Shown here piece after piece: positions 50,701 through 62,791 of a DNA stretch of 64,000 nt (position 1 is its first letter; the number at the start of each line of letters is the position of its first letter). The notes below the pieces were generated by a model. It searched no databases and was not told where the DNA came from. It worked only from the letters and a program-made list of their open reading frames with translations. The translations under genes were made by a program, and so were the position numbers. The stretch lies in NCBI RefSeq assembly GCF_964204645.1, contig NC_134025.1, positions 4,283,001 to 4,347,000 on the forward strand, in the 5' to 3' direction. Source of the stretch: Tubulanus polymorphus. Taxonomy: Eukaryota > Nemertea > Palaeonemertea > Tubulaniformes > Tubulanidae.

Positions 50701-52289
50701 AAGGAATAATTTAGAATCTTAAATTTATTCTTAAATAGAGATTCAAACATCTGAAACTGAAACTTAAATTTGATACATCAAAATGACATGCACAAGTGTT
50801 TATAGTTAGTTTATCATACAGCCATAGATCTTTTTATCAATCGCATATCAAACTATTCAGAATATCATGTACACAGTAATCGATAGAAGAAAAAATCATC
50901 AGACAGCATCATATTGGACTAATTTTAGCACACATGAGCTCATTTGCCAGCTGTGCGGCTCACTGAGAAAAAAACTCCAGTTCACTTTGAATCGACAGAT
51001 ACAAGATACACTACAGACAGTAAAACCTCAAATATGCTGAACGCACTGAAAGATCAATAATCAACACGGTATTCTTCAATGAACACGTAGGCATATAAAC
51101 GAATGTTTTATATTACAAGTCTATAACACGTCGCACCTATCACTGCACCTATGTTTATCAGAATGTTGTTTATGAATAGAGAATTTCTGAAAAACAATTG
51201 GGCATAGTTTTTGCCACATTCAAAAACTATTTTATAGATCAGGGTGTTCAAATCACAAATCGGCGAAATATATGTATAGAACCTATATTTGCCTTTATGT
51301 TTATAACAAATCGGCAATATTTCAACTTTGATGTTGAATAGTTCACCGATGATTGCATTTTCAATCTATTTTTTTCATTTTATGTTAAGTGCAGAGATTA
51401 CTGTGTAGATATTGCGCTTTATCAAGAAAATGAATTATTATTACCATTACTATCAAATTGTTGGTTGATAAGTAGGCCTACCTGTGGTTCTCCACTAATA
51501 TCAATGTGATGAGTCTGTGCATCTATACATGCTTTTACTATCTTCTCTCCATAAAACCGATACTAGAAATCAATTAGAAACAATTAGAGAACCATAACCT
51601 CTCGCGACATTAGATCTCATAAGAAACAAAGGAAGCTAAATGAACACTCACTGGTCCAACTGTATTCAAAATTAGCTTTGCTTGCTTGCACATATCAATG
51701 ATAGATTGTTCTTCAGTTACATCTGCCAAAATCATAGGAATTTTTTCCAGATCTTTCCCTACGAATATAAAAAGGTTGAGTTATTTATTCATAGAACTGA
51801 AATCAACTAAGACAGCATTGACAAGTGAGAAATATCTGTATCACTGTGCAGTTTTAAGAGTCAAGTCCCAAAAGTCGGTGTCTGACGGAGTCAATCCTAA
51901 TCTATCCCCGCTTTTCTGACGACGACGTCTTCACAAAACAAGAATTGTAGGTCTACCAAATAATGGCGTAGTCAGACTAATAAGGTTTGATACTACTGGG
52001 CCAAAGGCAAAAAAGAGCAAAAATGTGGTGTTAACTGCAGTTGGGCCTGGTAGAACTTATTGTCTTGCAACTTGCGTTGCTTTATTATTTATAATTCAGG
52101 TAGTACGGTACCTGTTAGTTTGGAGGCTTCTACGAGAACTTTATTCATCTTTTCTCTATTCCTTCCAGCGATCGCCCATGTTAAGCCACTTTCCTCATCA
52201 GCAATTCGAGCCACCTCTTCGACAACATACTGTCCGGTGAATCCGGTAGCGCCGAATATCACGATATCATACGTTCTTGAAACCACCAT
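47705..52289 (-). CDS. SCCPDH: SCCPDH, saccharopine dehydrogenase-like oxidoreductase
   Basis: NAD(P)-binding membrane-associated protein found on lipid droplets and mitochondria in vertebrates; its reaction is not established. Twelve exons from ATG at 52289: 52112-52289, 51652-51758, 51482-51562, 50535-50664, 50351-50400, 49371-49504, 49011-49128, 48787-48906, 48644-48700, 48442-48562, 47890-47971, 47705-47798; 423 aa, human 429. The Rossmann motif GATGFTG is at 13-19. Then come LILNTVGPYRFYGE, CIDAQTHHIDISGEPQ, GACGWDSIPADMGV, SGPKGGGVHFGTWQSA, a hydrophobic segment at 278-297 (LFASLVVAFCAIVFGILAKF), EPGYIATSTLMVQAA and GGVLTPGIAF. All match the family order. Exon 1 starts at the first in-frame ATG. 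Confidence 0.95.
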
Positions 52290-53020
52290 TCTGTCGGATG
52301 AAAAACAGCAGAACAGTTACCAAACGATGACGATGGGAGGATTTTAGGTGATAAGTGGACTTTGCGACTTCGAGTGTGGAGCCGTGTGAGCGAAGAGCGC
52401 TACATCTATCGGTATTACCACACTCGCTTGCCAGAGATGGGTCACCTTCGCTCACGCCAACTCAAAACGACTGTAAGACGACCACAGAGGCGAATCCAGC
52501 CTCTAATCCCGAATATTCCTTACGCACTATCGCAGGGCCATAATGGGGATGTGGGGTTCTTCCCTCTAATCTTACCACCTCCACCTGCAATCTGAGTGTT
52601 TGTGGGAATGTCATAATTTATTTTTCCAATCGATCCTCGATAAGACAAATGGCATATCAAAATTATATCAAAATTCCTCTGTAAACTGGTTAAACTCAAC
52701 ACTTGATTTCCCCTTTGATTATTTGTTATTTGTTCTCTCATCAATTTCGTCTCTGACTTAACTTCTATTCACCTTTGTTTTAATTTAAGTGCCCCCTAGT
52801 TTGTCTTTCTTTTTACTACTGACTTTAAGTTTCATTTATAATTATACCCACTATTGTTGTTTATAATCACCCCTTAGTTTGCTTCCCTTTAATCTATTTT
52901 AGCGTGTAACTGTTTCTACGTTAATTTTCCTTTAGTTTGTATCATCTCTGATTACTTGAATTAGTCTCTTTGTCTCTGGATTGTATATATATCTCATAAT
53001 TTCTGTAGTATCTCATTATT
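52290..53020. other. intergenic between SCCPDH and the hammerhead-like repeat
   Basis: Likely SCCPDH promoter next to 52290. No gene recognised; open frames here are short and overlap each other. Confidence 0.5.
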
Positions 53021-53053
53021 CCTGAAGATGACTATTAGGATATAGTCGAAACG
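53021..53053 (+). repeat. hammerhead-like hairpin motif, copy 1 (imperfect core)
   Basis: CCTGAAGATGA leads to a 6-bp stem (GACTAT/ATAGTC, 30-35 and 42-47) and then GAAACG. The core reads CTGAAGATGA, not CTGATGA, so catalysis is doubtful. The same order (CCTGA, hairpin, GAAACGTTG) recurs 350 bp downstream. Confidence 0.5.
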
Positions 53054-53314
53054 TTGAAATAAACTACTATCACGAAGTTTCATTTTCGGACTTTTTATTA
53101 TCATTGTGGGATTCTCTCCTCATCGCGTCAACACGGATATTGTGTTCTACCTATCGTGGAAATGGCATATCCTATTATTCGAACTTCGGTCAATCCAAAA
53201 CACTGTCAAATGGGTTGAATAATTAAGGAACATAGAAAAAATATCATCGTAAGGTAGATAGATAAATACCGTAGTCTCGTAGTACCGTAGACACTCTAAT
53301 CCGTGTATATTGTA

Positions 53315-53473
53315 GATTAAAGAAGTCCCACAATTCAAATGTTATATGAAATAATACTTCTGTTTTCCGGTCATTCCACCTGATGATGGCTGTTAGTCAA
53401 CAGCCGAAACGTTGTGGTTTCGTTCTAATGAATTATTTCATATAAAATTTCAATTGTGGGACTTCTTCAATTA
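53315..53473. mobile_element. foldback element with hammerhead-ribozyme-like tip
   Basis: Two arms of about 40 nt are inverted copies: 'attaaagaagtcccacaat' then 'atatgaaataat' on the left, and 'attatttcatat' then 'attgtgggacttcttcaat' on the right. Between them at 53380-53405 is CTGATGA, a perfect 7-bp hairpin GGCTGTT/AACAGCC with loop AGTC, then GAAACGTT. CCAC just before and GTGG just after pair as a further stem. One extra U lies between CTGATGA and the hairpin. Penelope-like retroelements are known to carry short hammerheads; membership is inference. Confidence 0.6.
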
Positions 53474-54681
53474 ATGAAACGACTGTATGACATGTGGTGT
53501 CTTCGCATGTATACGTGTTGCCCACTCTGCTTTTCCGGACTATCTTTTTTTTCGTTTTATAGAAAACGTAAGTTGATAAGGTTAAATCAGTGACGTTTTG
53601 ATTGAAAAATTGAGCTCTTTACAAAAATATCGCAACGTATATTCATGCGTTTGGTTTGGTGTACGTACTCGTGAAAGACGAATGTTATTTTCACAGTGAA
53701 GAGCAGATAAACAAACAATAAAACATTTGAGTGATAAAGATACATTGAGGCTTAATTAGTTTTCAGTCGGTAAACCAAACGTTTAGTTATCAGTCTCCAG
53801 AGTAATGAGTTTACCGCATATCCGTCTGTTGTTAACTGACACCAGCAGGTGCGTGAAAATGTTTGTACACTTACGAAATGCCTCGTTGCAGACGCTTTAA
53901 TGCATGTAAAAACGGCCCATCTCCAACTAATTTGCCATGTCGACTGAATAAAAAAGCTTTCATAATCAATCACAAATTTGTGCCCCAAAAATACGGCAAG
54001 AATTCGCTCTGATCCGAAAAATCGTCAACGCTCTGATCTTAATTTGTTTCGATGCCCGTTGTGGATGTGTGAAAGGGTATATGAAAACTTTGCGCCTGTC
54101 AGCGACTGATGTGTGAAGCTATTTGTTTCCTATTTGTAATTACTTGTCAAACAGTTTACAGCTGAAACGGTGCCGAGTGAAAGTTAAATCGCTACAGAAT
54201 AAATATTGTTATTTATATATTAGTCTGGAGGGGAAGTGTTGCCGCCTGGACCTCATTCATCAAATAATTCATCAGCATCCGACAAAGAAAAAACGGATTT
54301 GCCAAAGATCGTATAAATCCACGCCATTATGAAAAAAAGCTCGCTCGATATTTTAAGAAAGGAAACAAATTTATTCCAACCAACAAACACAAACATTTGA
54401 AAGTTTTGGTCATCTATACCCCATAAGCGTCTTTAAATGATAAAGTATCCGTTGTACTGATAATTCTCAGCGATGTCGTTTCTATATTAATAAATCACAA
54501 TATATGTATATAAAACTCAAAAAGCTACCATTTAAAAGTATTTTTTAGCAAATAACGTCATAATAGTCACCGTCTATTGACGGTTTATTGTGAAGTTTCG
54601 TCTCGATATTTCCGATTAAATCTAACTATTTAATTGTTTCGAGCAAATCTCACATTCGCGAGTTTTCAAAGCGAAACCCGA
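53474..54681. other. intergenic and Pax1/9 3' UTR
   Basis: No gene seen. The part nearest 54681 is Pax1/9 3' UTR; AATAAA (minus) occurs at 54584-54589 and 54370-54375. Confidence 0.5.
54584..54589 (-). terminator. possible polyadenylation signal of Pax1/9
   Basis: AATAAA on the minus strand 93 bp after the stop. A second one is at 54370-54375. Confidence 0.4.
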
Positions 54682-55451
54682 TCAACTCTGCATGTACATA
54701 GATTGCATGTTTGCAGCTGGAGTCATTCCAACATTGTAATGATAATTATACGGCTGCTGGACACTCGACGAATAACCGTAGCCTACAGATGTCATATTAC
54801 AACCGGTCACGCCTCCTGTCGGTGAAATACTGCAAGGGCGAAATTGATTAAGAAAGTCGTTAACGGAATGGGACGAATTCCACGAACAGAATGACGATGG
54901 AGTTGTCGGTGGTAGTTGCGCGACGTTAGGCTTCGAGTCCAGAGACATTGATGACGCCGTAGCTTGGAATCCCTGGGAAGACACTTGAGAGACCACCTGC
55001 GAATGATAGAATAGTCCTGAATACTGTTCCTTACAGTCCGGGTACAACTTTTTACATCCGCCAAGCTTACTCCTCAATATCCTACTGATTGAACTGACCG
55101 ATGGAACATTAAACGTATCACAGATTCCATCACTCAGAAGTCTATCTCTGATTTCCCAAGCGAACATCCCCGGATCTCGTTCTTTATACAGTTTTATATA
55201 TTTAACGACGTTAGGTGTGGTGACACGCGGTTTGCTGCCTCCTATAGCTCCGGGTAAAATCGATCCGGTTTCCTTATATCGAGTCAAAATCTTACTGACA
55301 CACCCATGAGAAACGCGCAGTTGTCGGCTGATGTCACAGGGCCGAATGCCTATCTGAGCCAATTCTACGATTTTTATTCGAACAGCATTCGGCAGTGGAC
55401 GTCCATTCACGAAGACACCACCCAGTTGATTGACTTCGCCATAGTTTGGAT
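54682..55451 (-). CDS. PAX1/9: Pax1/9 paired-domain transcription factor, main exon
   Basis: Nuclear DNA-binding regulator; Pax1/9 patterns pharyngeal endoderm in deuterostomes. This exon starts after an acceptor at 55452 (rest of a split codon, then [20 protein letters not shown]) and runs to the stop: 255 complete codons. It holds the whole paired domain (about 128 residues: [62 protein letters not shown]) without an internal intron. An octapeptide-like HSVNDFLN follows about 65 residues later. There is no homeodomain. This is the Pax1/9 layout; the paired domain is closest to that group. The start must be in a tiny upstream exon: an ATGG then GT at 55783, 56969 or 58702 would each give M-D-P-N-Y; the one at 58702 has the best donor (GTAAGT). 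Confidence 0.93.
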
Positions 55452-58400
55452 CTAAAATGTACAGAAAAATATGCTCTTTATATACTTTATACTTTATGTA
55501 GAAATATGCTTTTTAGGCACAGTTCATATTTGAAATGACAGCCCACATAAGTTCATTTTCTTCATTATGATGCCATTATTACTTGTATCTTTAATTCTAT
55601 TAACGCATCGGTATGGATGCAACTTTGAGGTCCCTGCACTTTCACAGGTAAAGGCGTTATTCTGGGGAAACTGTGGTAGGAAACAGTAATTGGACGGTAG
55701 ATCACATTGCACAACTGATTGAATGGGAGTGAATGGTAAACTGATTCCAATTCAGAGTATGTAAACCCGGAAAATTCACCCATCTAACCATGGACCTTAA
55801 TTCGAATTTCCTTCATCTTTACGACTTCGATTACAGTACGTCTTGAACGGAAATCAAATCAAATATTAAGACAAATTTTTCGGCCCATAACATCGGTCTT
55901 CTTGAATGAATTATAGCGATCATAAAGACATTAATTGTAGTTCATAAGAAAAATCAAAGTTATGAGCCGAAAAAAGAACATTCTACGACGGTTTTATATG
56001 AAAATGTATAATTAACTATTTGCTATTTCAGTTTATAAACCCTGTTGTTCTCACGAACAGGTGAACTTTTAACAACCATATTTCAATGAAATTATGTCGA
56101 AAGTGACATGCCAAAAATATATAGCACCCTCATTAATAAACTAGAGTTGCCAAATATACAGAAATAAAATGATTTACAACATTTCAATGAGACATCTTCA
56201 CACAAAATGTTTTAAGGTCACCAGCGTCTACCAACGAAACATGTTTTCAGTGCATTTATTGGGATTTGCCCTCAATATTCTTTGCGGGAGATCATTGGGC
56301 ATTATTCGTGTAATCAAATGAACAGAAGTTTCAAAGATATAGAAAAACTGTAGAAAGACACATTCAAAAGACTTAATGATTTATCTATTATTGACGAATA
56401 GTTTTCATTCTGAAACTGGTTTGATACGAATTTAAGAGCACCTTGCGTGTTAATCTATGATATTCTACAAAATGCACTACTGCAAGTACTCGGAAATATT
56501 TGATAGAGCGGACATTAAATAAATTTAACGAAAAGGGTCTTTTGTATTAACAAATACACAGATATGGTGTCAACAATAGTTTACATCGACGTTAAAGATC
56601 TTTCCGGCAAATGTTCGCACTAAATCTCAAGAAAATCATTTGTTCAGAAACAAATGTCCCGTCATTTCTAATTCGGGACACAAGGCTGATATTCTCCAGT
56701 GCATGGTTATCTAAAGAATTAATTTATTCGTTCGCGGATGGATTTATAAAGACGGACGATGATCGGTATCAACAGTTTACAACGTGGTTTGCATCTGAGC
56801 TGGACTAATTTATATCTATCCGACTGGCAGGTGAGTGCACAAGTTGACCAAGTATAAAACTTTGGCTGTACTACATTAATAGAATAGTGGCCCTGTCTGT
56901 TTCTGGAACGAGAAATTCACATTTCCAAAAGTTTTGTTAGATAACCCGGACCCCTCATCGAGCCTGACCCATTGATCTAGTACGATTCAAAATTGATAAC
57001 AAATGCTCATGACAAAAAAACACTGGCTTAAAATCTACATTTGTGTAATGTTATAACTGGTGTTTTTATGTACTCAAAATGATCACTTGAAAAAAGGGTG
57101 CACTTACGAAACGTTTTTGGGGGTGTCATTTTCTATCTGATGGTCAATCACATTGAATACATATTTGAAAATGCACCGGCTCTAAACTTTTTCTCAGGCA
57201 GGCAAGACAAATAGATATAAAAACATAGAGGTCCGCGCGCTCTTTGAAGGCATACAAATTAATCAAGAAGACAACAATTTTTGAAGTTGGATATCTGGAA
57301 TGTATTCCGTCAACGGCATATATTAGAATAGACAGAGTACAGGCAGGACCAACTGTTCTACTGATTACTTGGGTCAAACAAGGTGTTAAAACTCTTCATA
57401 CAAATTACCCTCGTAAAGATACCAAGTTTATACGAGTAATTGTTCAACATCAGTAGAAACATATCCATCACCAGCCGCATCTATGCCTGCTTATCTTTAG
57501 TTGGATCTAAAGTTCCACAGCCGCGCTCGCAGTACTTTCATCCTTCCCTTCATTGGAGTTTTTTGGAAGTTTCGTTTTTATGCGTTAATCACTTTTTTGA
57601 ATTTGGTTATAAACATATTGAGTCAACGAGTTGAAATTTGGACGGGATGGAATTCTCGTGGAATCCATAAAATAGCTTTCAAAATTCACTCGGTCCAAAA
57701 TAAGCCTACTGGTCTTTTATTCAACTCGTTTTTGAACAATAAATTTCAGTCTTTCGAAATTTTTAATGCAAGACCAAGAAAACGTATACATGCATATATT
57801 GGCCACGAAATTGATTAATTATGTTGCACTTAGAAGTAGAAAACCTGAGACGACTGGTGACGACAGTAAATGTGGTATCACATTGTTACCTGCAGGGCTA
57901 TATGAGCATGGGAAATATTTCTTAGATTTTCACCGAGGCCAAGGTGAAGGAAAATTAACAGGAGCGTCCAATTTATGTTTTTATACGTGTATTGAAAATG
58001 ACCATATAGGCTGGATTCTGGAGAAACATCTCATCATTCGAATACATGAGGTATTCAACCAAAAGCTGTATTTCATATAGTGTTACCCAAGTGGGATACA
58101 TATGGACGATGTGGTCCCCTGATAGTACACAAACTATCGTGTTATTGATTCTCAAAAAAGCACGGACGCAACAAAATATGTTAAGATGTTATAAACGTAA
58201 GTCGAAAGATTTTGAAAAAAATTGATGTAGAAGAGAGGATTTGTGCTATAAGTTAAATAACTTAATCGCATTTATGTTATCGCGGGGTACTGCCATCTTT
58301 ACAATCGAATATGAATCTGTAAGCATGATGATTTCGATGAATCCATTTCTGAATCAGTCAACCAGACGTTTTAATTCTACAAATCTTTACATGCTTTCCA

Positions 58401-61400
58401 GTGTTCGAAATGAAATTTCATACGTCCTTGTCAATTCAATAGTTTTCTGTATAGCCTAATCGGTGTCTGAATGAATTTAATATGTTAGATAGATGTGAAC
58501 AATGAAATAAATCGGTAATTTAGATATAGTAGAACCAAAAAAATTGCGAGACTTTTCCCAAAATTCTATAAAATTCCATAAATACTATATAGACTCTTTT
58601 AGGCACATTTTTCCAATTTTTTTTAAATCTCTCGCCGGTTTTTGTGTATCAGCATCAATCCAGTTATTACTATCGTCAATATCTATATCATAACTTACCC
58701 ATGTGTCCGATCATTTGGATAACGATATATTGGTAAGCAAATAATGATCCAGTTAATTTCACCGCTTACAGCCAGCTACTAAAAGTTATAGCGAGTTGAC
58801 TAATTGTTTTAAACGGTTGCTGCTGATTGGTCCATTAACAACAAGTCTATAGACACATCCCATGTGATACTGGATACTTCGCGTTGCTATTGGTTGAATG
58901 AAATTACTGAAACAAGGAAGGAGTAGTTGAAACCTGATAACTATAATGTTTAAACTTTATTTGTTTATCAGAAATTGACCTCAAATTAGTACGTGATTAC
59001 AAATATGGGCCACTTGGAAGACATCTGTTTTATTGTTTTGAAGTATTTATCGTATTTCACGTTCAACTGTCTCATAAAATGTGATATTTATTGAATAATA
59101 CATCCGGGCGCACAGCTGACCCGCGACGCAGTTCCGATGTGTTTATTATACTTAGAGGAATTATTGCAAAGCAAACAATTGTTATTTTCAAAGTTTCAAC
59201 ATTTGAGATTACACATCATTGACATCTCATTCTACTTCAAACGGAAACTAATGCCGCGAGGTTTTCAAGTGTGATTCTTTTTTTTTTAAATCACAACTTG
59301 CTGCTGCCCCAGACCGCGTCATCTGGCATCAGGCAAAGTGTTTTCATCCGCACCATGTTTACAAGTCTTCGACTTCGAGTATAACTTTGCGGCAGACGCA
59401 AAGAAGTGTGAATGTTTTCCATGGTTTTCTTGTAAAATCATTCGAGCGTTATAAAATCTAAACGTCGGGCGCGAGGAGCGAGTCCTGCAAATGATTACGC
59501 GTAACTGAAATTTCGATCTCGAACGCTGTAAGAAGATCCGAGAAAACATTTTCGGATTTATGATATAACCGGTTTTAGTGCTCTAATTATAAAATACTAT
59601 GAAGTCATACACGTTTGAGCATGCATAGAAGGAAAAAGCACTCGCGTGATGAAAAACCGTGCGATCGGGAAGAAGTATGGTTTTACACTAACTCGCCCTC
59701 TAACGGACAATATTAAGCATAGCCACATCGGATTTGTATTCCTTCGTTGTCTGTCCGAGTGTGCTCACAAATTGCTTCCGATGGACACGTCATAAAAAGA
59801 CGTGCAACGAATTTTCATCTCGGGTCCCATCCACTAACAGTCTACGAGCACATTATATACATATTATGTATTGGAGATGATAATGATACAATATAAGCAA
59901 CAAAATGAGACTTTTGGGGATGGGGATGTTAGACTCGGGGATGTCGTGATGTCAGATCAACAATTATAAAAAAACTTTGTACACATATTGATGAATGAAT
60001 TATATCATATTAAAAATACTTCCCCATCCTCCCTTCAAATATATCAATATATGGCGCTCAATGCCGGAAATAAAATCAAATTAATGACCGTCAAAAATTT
60101 GTATTTTTACGTGATAAACTAAAATATGAGTAACTGAGAAGAAGATCATTGCCTGATAAAATTCCTTTACTCGACTCTACTTATTTCAAGGAAGGTGGTT
60201 GAGAGTTATAGAGTATGAATATATGGGATGTCGGTAAATTACTTGTTGACACATTTCTGTATCACATTAATGTTACCGTGGGATTGTAATAGGAGAATGA
60301 GTGTCGACCCGTCGGTCGGTGCAGTGACATACTGCGCTTCGGATTTCAGTATTAAGCGGATGATGGATAGATCCAGACAGCAGGTAACTGATTGTTGTTA
60401 AGATTCTCGTCGTTCCTCATATATATCCTTAATAGTTAAACAACCTTACATATTGCCTTTCGAGGTAACGATTCAATTATTAAGATTAAACAGATTCAAT
60501 TATTTTCTTATCTTTATTAGCCAATCTGTTAGATTTTCCAAGAGTCTTGTAGTTTGATCAATCGTTCACGTTTTCGTCGACCATTTTTTCGATGTAAAAT
60601 CGTATCTTATCATCACAGAATTGGATTTCATGTAATGAATAGCGTAATATTTGACACTGGGGATATGATATACCACGACACGCGTCTGTTGTTGAATCGT
60701 CATCAAATGCGTAGAAAACAAGTCACCGAAAACCAACGAAACTATATGCACATTTTTTCTAAAGCTCTTGACACGATTTCACCGCTTGCGAATCGATTCT
60801 AACGTCATTGGAAATGCATCGGTTGAAATAGTTGAAAGTGAAATGATGACTATATGGTATAGCTACGAATGATATTGCAAAACAACCGGCATATTATTAG
60901 ATATAGATACAAAACAGTACATGCGAGTATATGAATAATAAAGAAAAAACTACGTTCTCCATTATGAAATAGACATCTCAAATTGTTCCGCAGGGAAATT
61001 CAATTTGATTTTTAGAGCTTCGTAATGACCTTTCTCGTTGTCGAAAATAACTATTTGAAAATATTCTCTGCCACCATTAGAGCCTGGCGGTATTAATTAG
61101 CGTGACATTGTCGGTGAACACGAAAGCTGTTGCGCTAGATTACAACTCGAACGACCATTCTTTACCAGCGACGAGTATAAATCATCGCTATTCATCATTT
61201 ATCGTCAGTTTTTAAGACAGAGCTGTCAATGCGTGGTTTTAGACGATAAGCGGATTGAGTTAATTGTTTATGAATTGAATCAATAAATTGTCAGTCTTAT
61301 AACAGTTAGGGTGGTAATACCCTTACGTAGAATGGACCTGCGTATGTGTAGACCTTATAGGTGCACGCCGATATGAAGGATGCAAGTCTGTCGCAGGTAT

Positions 61401-62600
61401 CCGCTCCAAAAACTTCCGAGGATTTCTGAAAAAAGTTTCGACGATTGCGAAGACGATGACGTTGTTGTTTCTCATGTAAGTTTAAGTTGCCGTGTATATG
61501 TACGTGTTTTTGATGTTATTAATACGAAAATAACTTCCCGTTTCTACGGTTATTCTCGGAAGAATCACCACTAATGCGCCTCCAACTGACAATAAAATCC
61601 CTAGAATTAGTGCTTATAGCGACGTCAGCGAACTGAGATATACCCCAGTACTACTACATTTTATGTCTACGCCAGTTTCAGCTAACCGTTAGCTAAAATC
61701 AATCATTTGACAACTCAATTTTCAAATTTCACACTCAAGTGCAATGTTAATCGGGACGATGAAATTAGAAATATACATTGTATGGTACAATGTGACTGGA
61801 GAGGTTAGCACTATTTACTCAGGCCACACATGGGGTGAAGCTGTGGCAGCGTTCTTACCTCCTGAAGGAGCCACGAAATTCAAAACATCGAGTCCCACCT
61901 CTTGTCGTTAGTTGCACGAATCTATCATATATGGTCGGTTCGATGTATTCATCACAGTAGCTCGAATATTTACTAGAATAACTCAAAGCTTTGTTGTCTA
62001 GTTAATGCGATCATGTCAATGCAGTTTCTAATGTTTTTATACACGCCGTCATTACAGCATTCAATCCCACGATGTGGTCATGAACATATCATACTGGATA
62101 CTTTATTATTTTCCAATATCGTATAAGAAAAGATTGATAATACACGAACTGATTTAAAATGATTTATCACGATATTATAAAATCATTTAGAATTAGTATT
62201 TTACATATTCGAATTAACACTTCAGAATCCGGGCATACTACATCATTCACGGGATAGTTGTCTTATATCAGAATTTCGCTCATCATTTTCCTCGATTTAC
62301 TCATTCCCCAATTACTAAAACACCGTAGTCCACATAATTGATACAACTGGGAAAAGAAAAGATGTCAGTTTTTGGTCTCGACCCGATACAGCTTATTAAT
62401 GAGATATGAATCAATGATTGAACACGTGCCTGGAGAACGCGATTTTAGTCTCATTTATCCACGTTACTTCCACAAGTTCGCGCGTGTAACCTCCAAGCGT
62501 AACGATCACCGTGTTTTATCGAATAGGGGAAACATGTCACATTAGCTGGTTTTACTTAACTTCGTCTCTCCTAGCTGATAAATATAATTAGTTATACCCA
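55452..62600. other. long non-coding stretch upstream of Pax1/9
   Basis: About 7 kb with no convincing gene. ORFs of up to 105 codons here (57501-58080) have no family resemblance, no initiation context and no splice signals. Developmental genes of this type commonly have distant enhancers; nothing specific can be located without comparison to other species. Confidence 0.5.
58699..58702 (-). other. candidate first coding exon of Pax1/9 (ATG G)
   Basis: On the minus strand ATGG is directly followed by GTAAGT, a consensus donor. Joined to the exon ending at 55451 it gives [13 protein letters not shown], like vertebrate PAX9 (ME then [11 protein letters not shown]). Competing candidates are ATGG/GTGAAT at 55780-55783 and ATGG/GTCAGG near 56969. 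Confidence 0.35.
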
Positions 62601-62791
62601 ATGGATTCCGACGTAAATGAGTTAATCAACTCGAGTCTGGACTGCTCAGAGGTACAGCAGCTGTTGGTCAAATCAATAGCACCTTCTACCTTTAGCAAAC
62701 CTAACGCATTCACAGTTGACGGCTGGGAACACGTGATGTCACAATGCGTTTATGCTGTTTTGCTCGGATGTCGTCGCCGTCGAAAGCGGTA
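62601..62791 (+). CDS. candidate first exon, unidentified gene
   Basis: An ATG-initiated frame (MDSDVNELINSSLDCSE) of 63 codons ends in CGTCGAAAGCG followed by a good donor GTAAGA. Codon choice (GAC, GTC, CTG, CGC) is unlike the AT-rich chance frames nearby. It reads through a basic end RRRRKR. No family recognised. If real, the gene continues past 62791 to the right; no following exon was found before 64000. A chance frame remains possible. Confidence 0.3.

Noticed and set aside
57501-58080. Overlapping plus ORFs of about 105 codons
   Set aside because: No family match, no supporting splice sites, and ordinary AT-rich composition.
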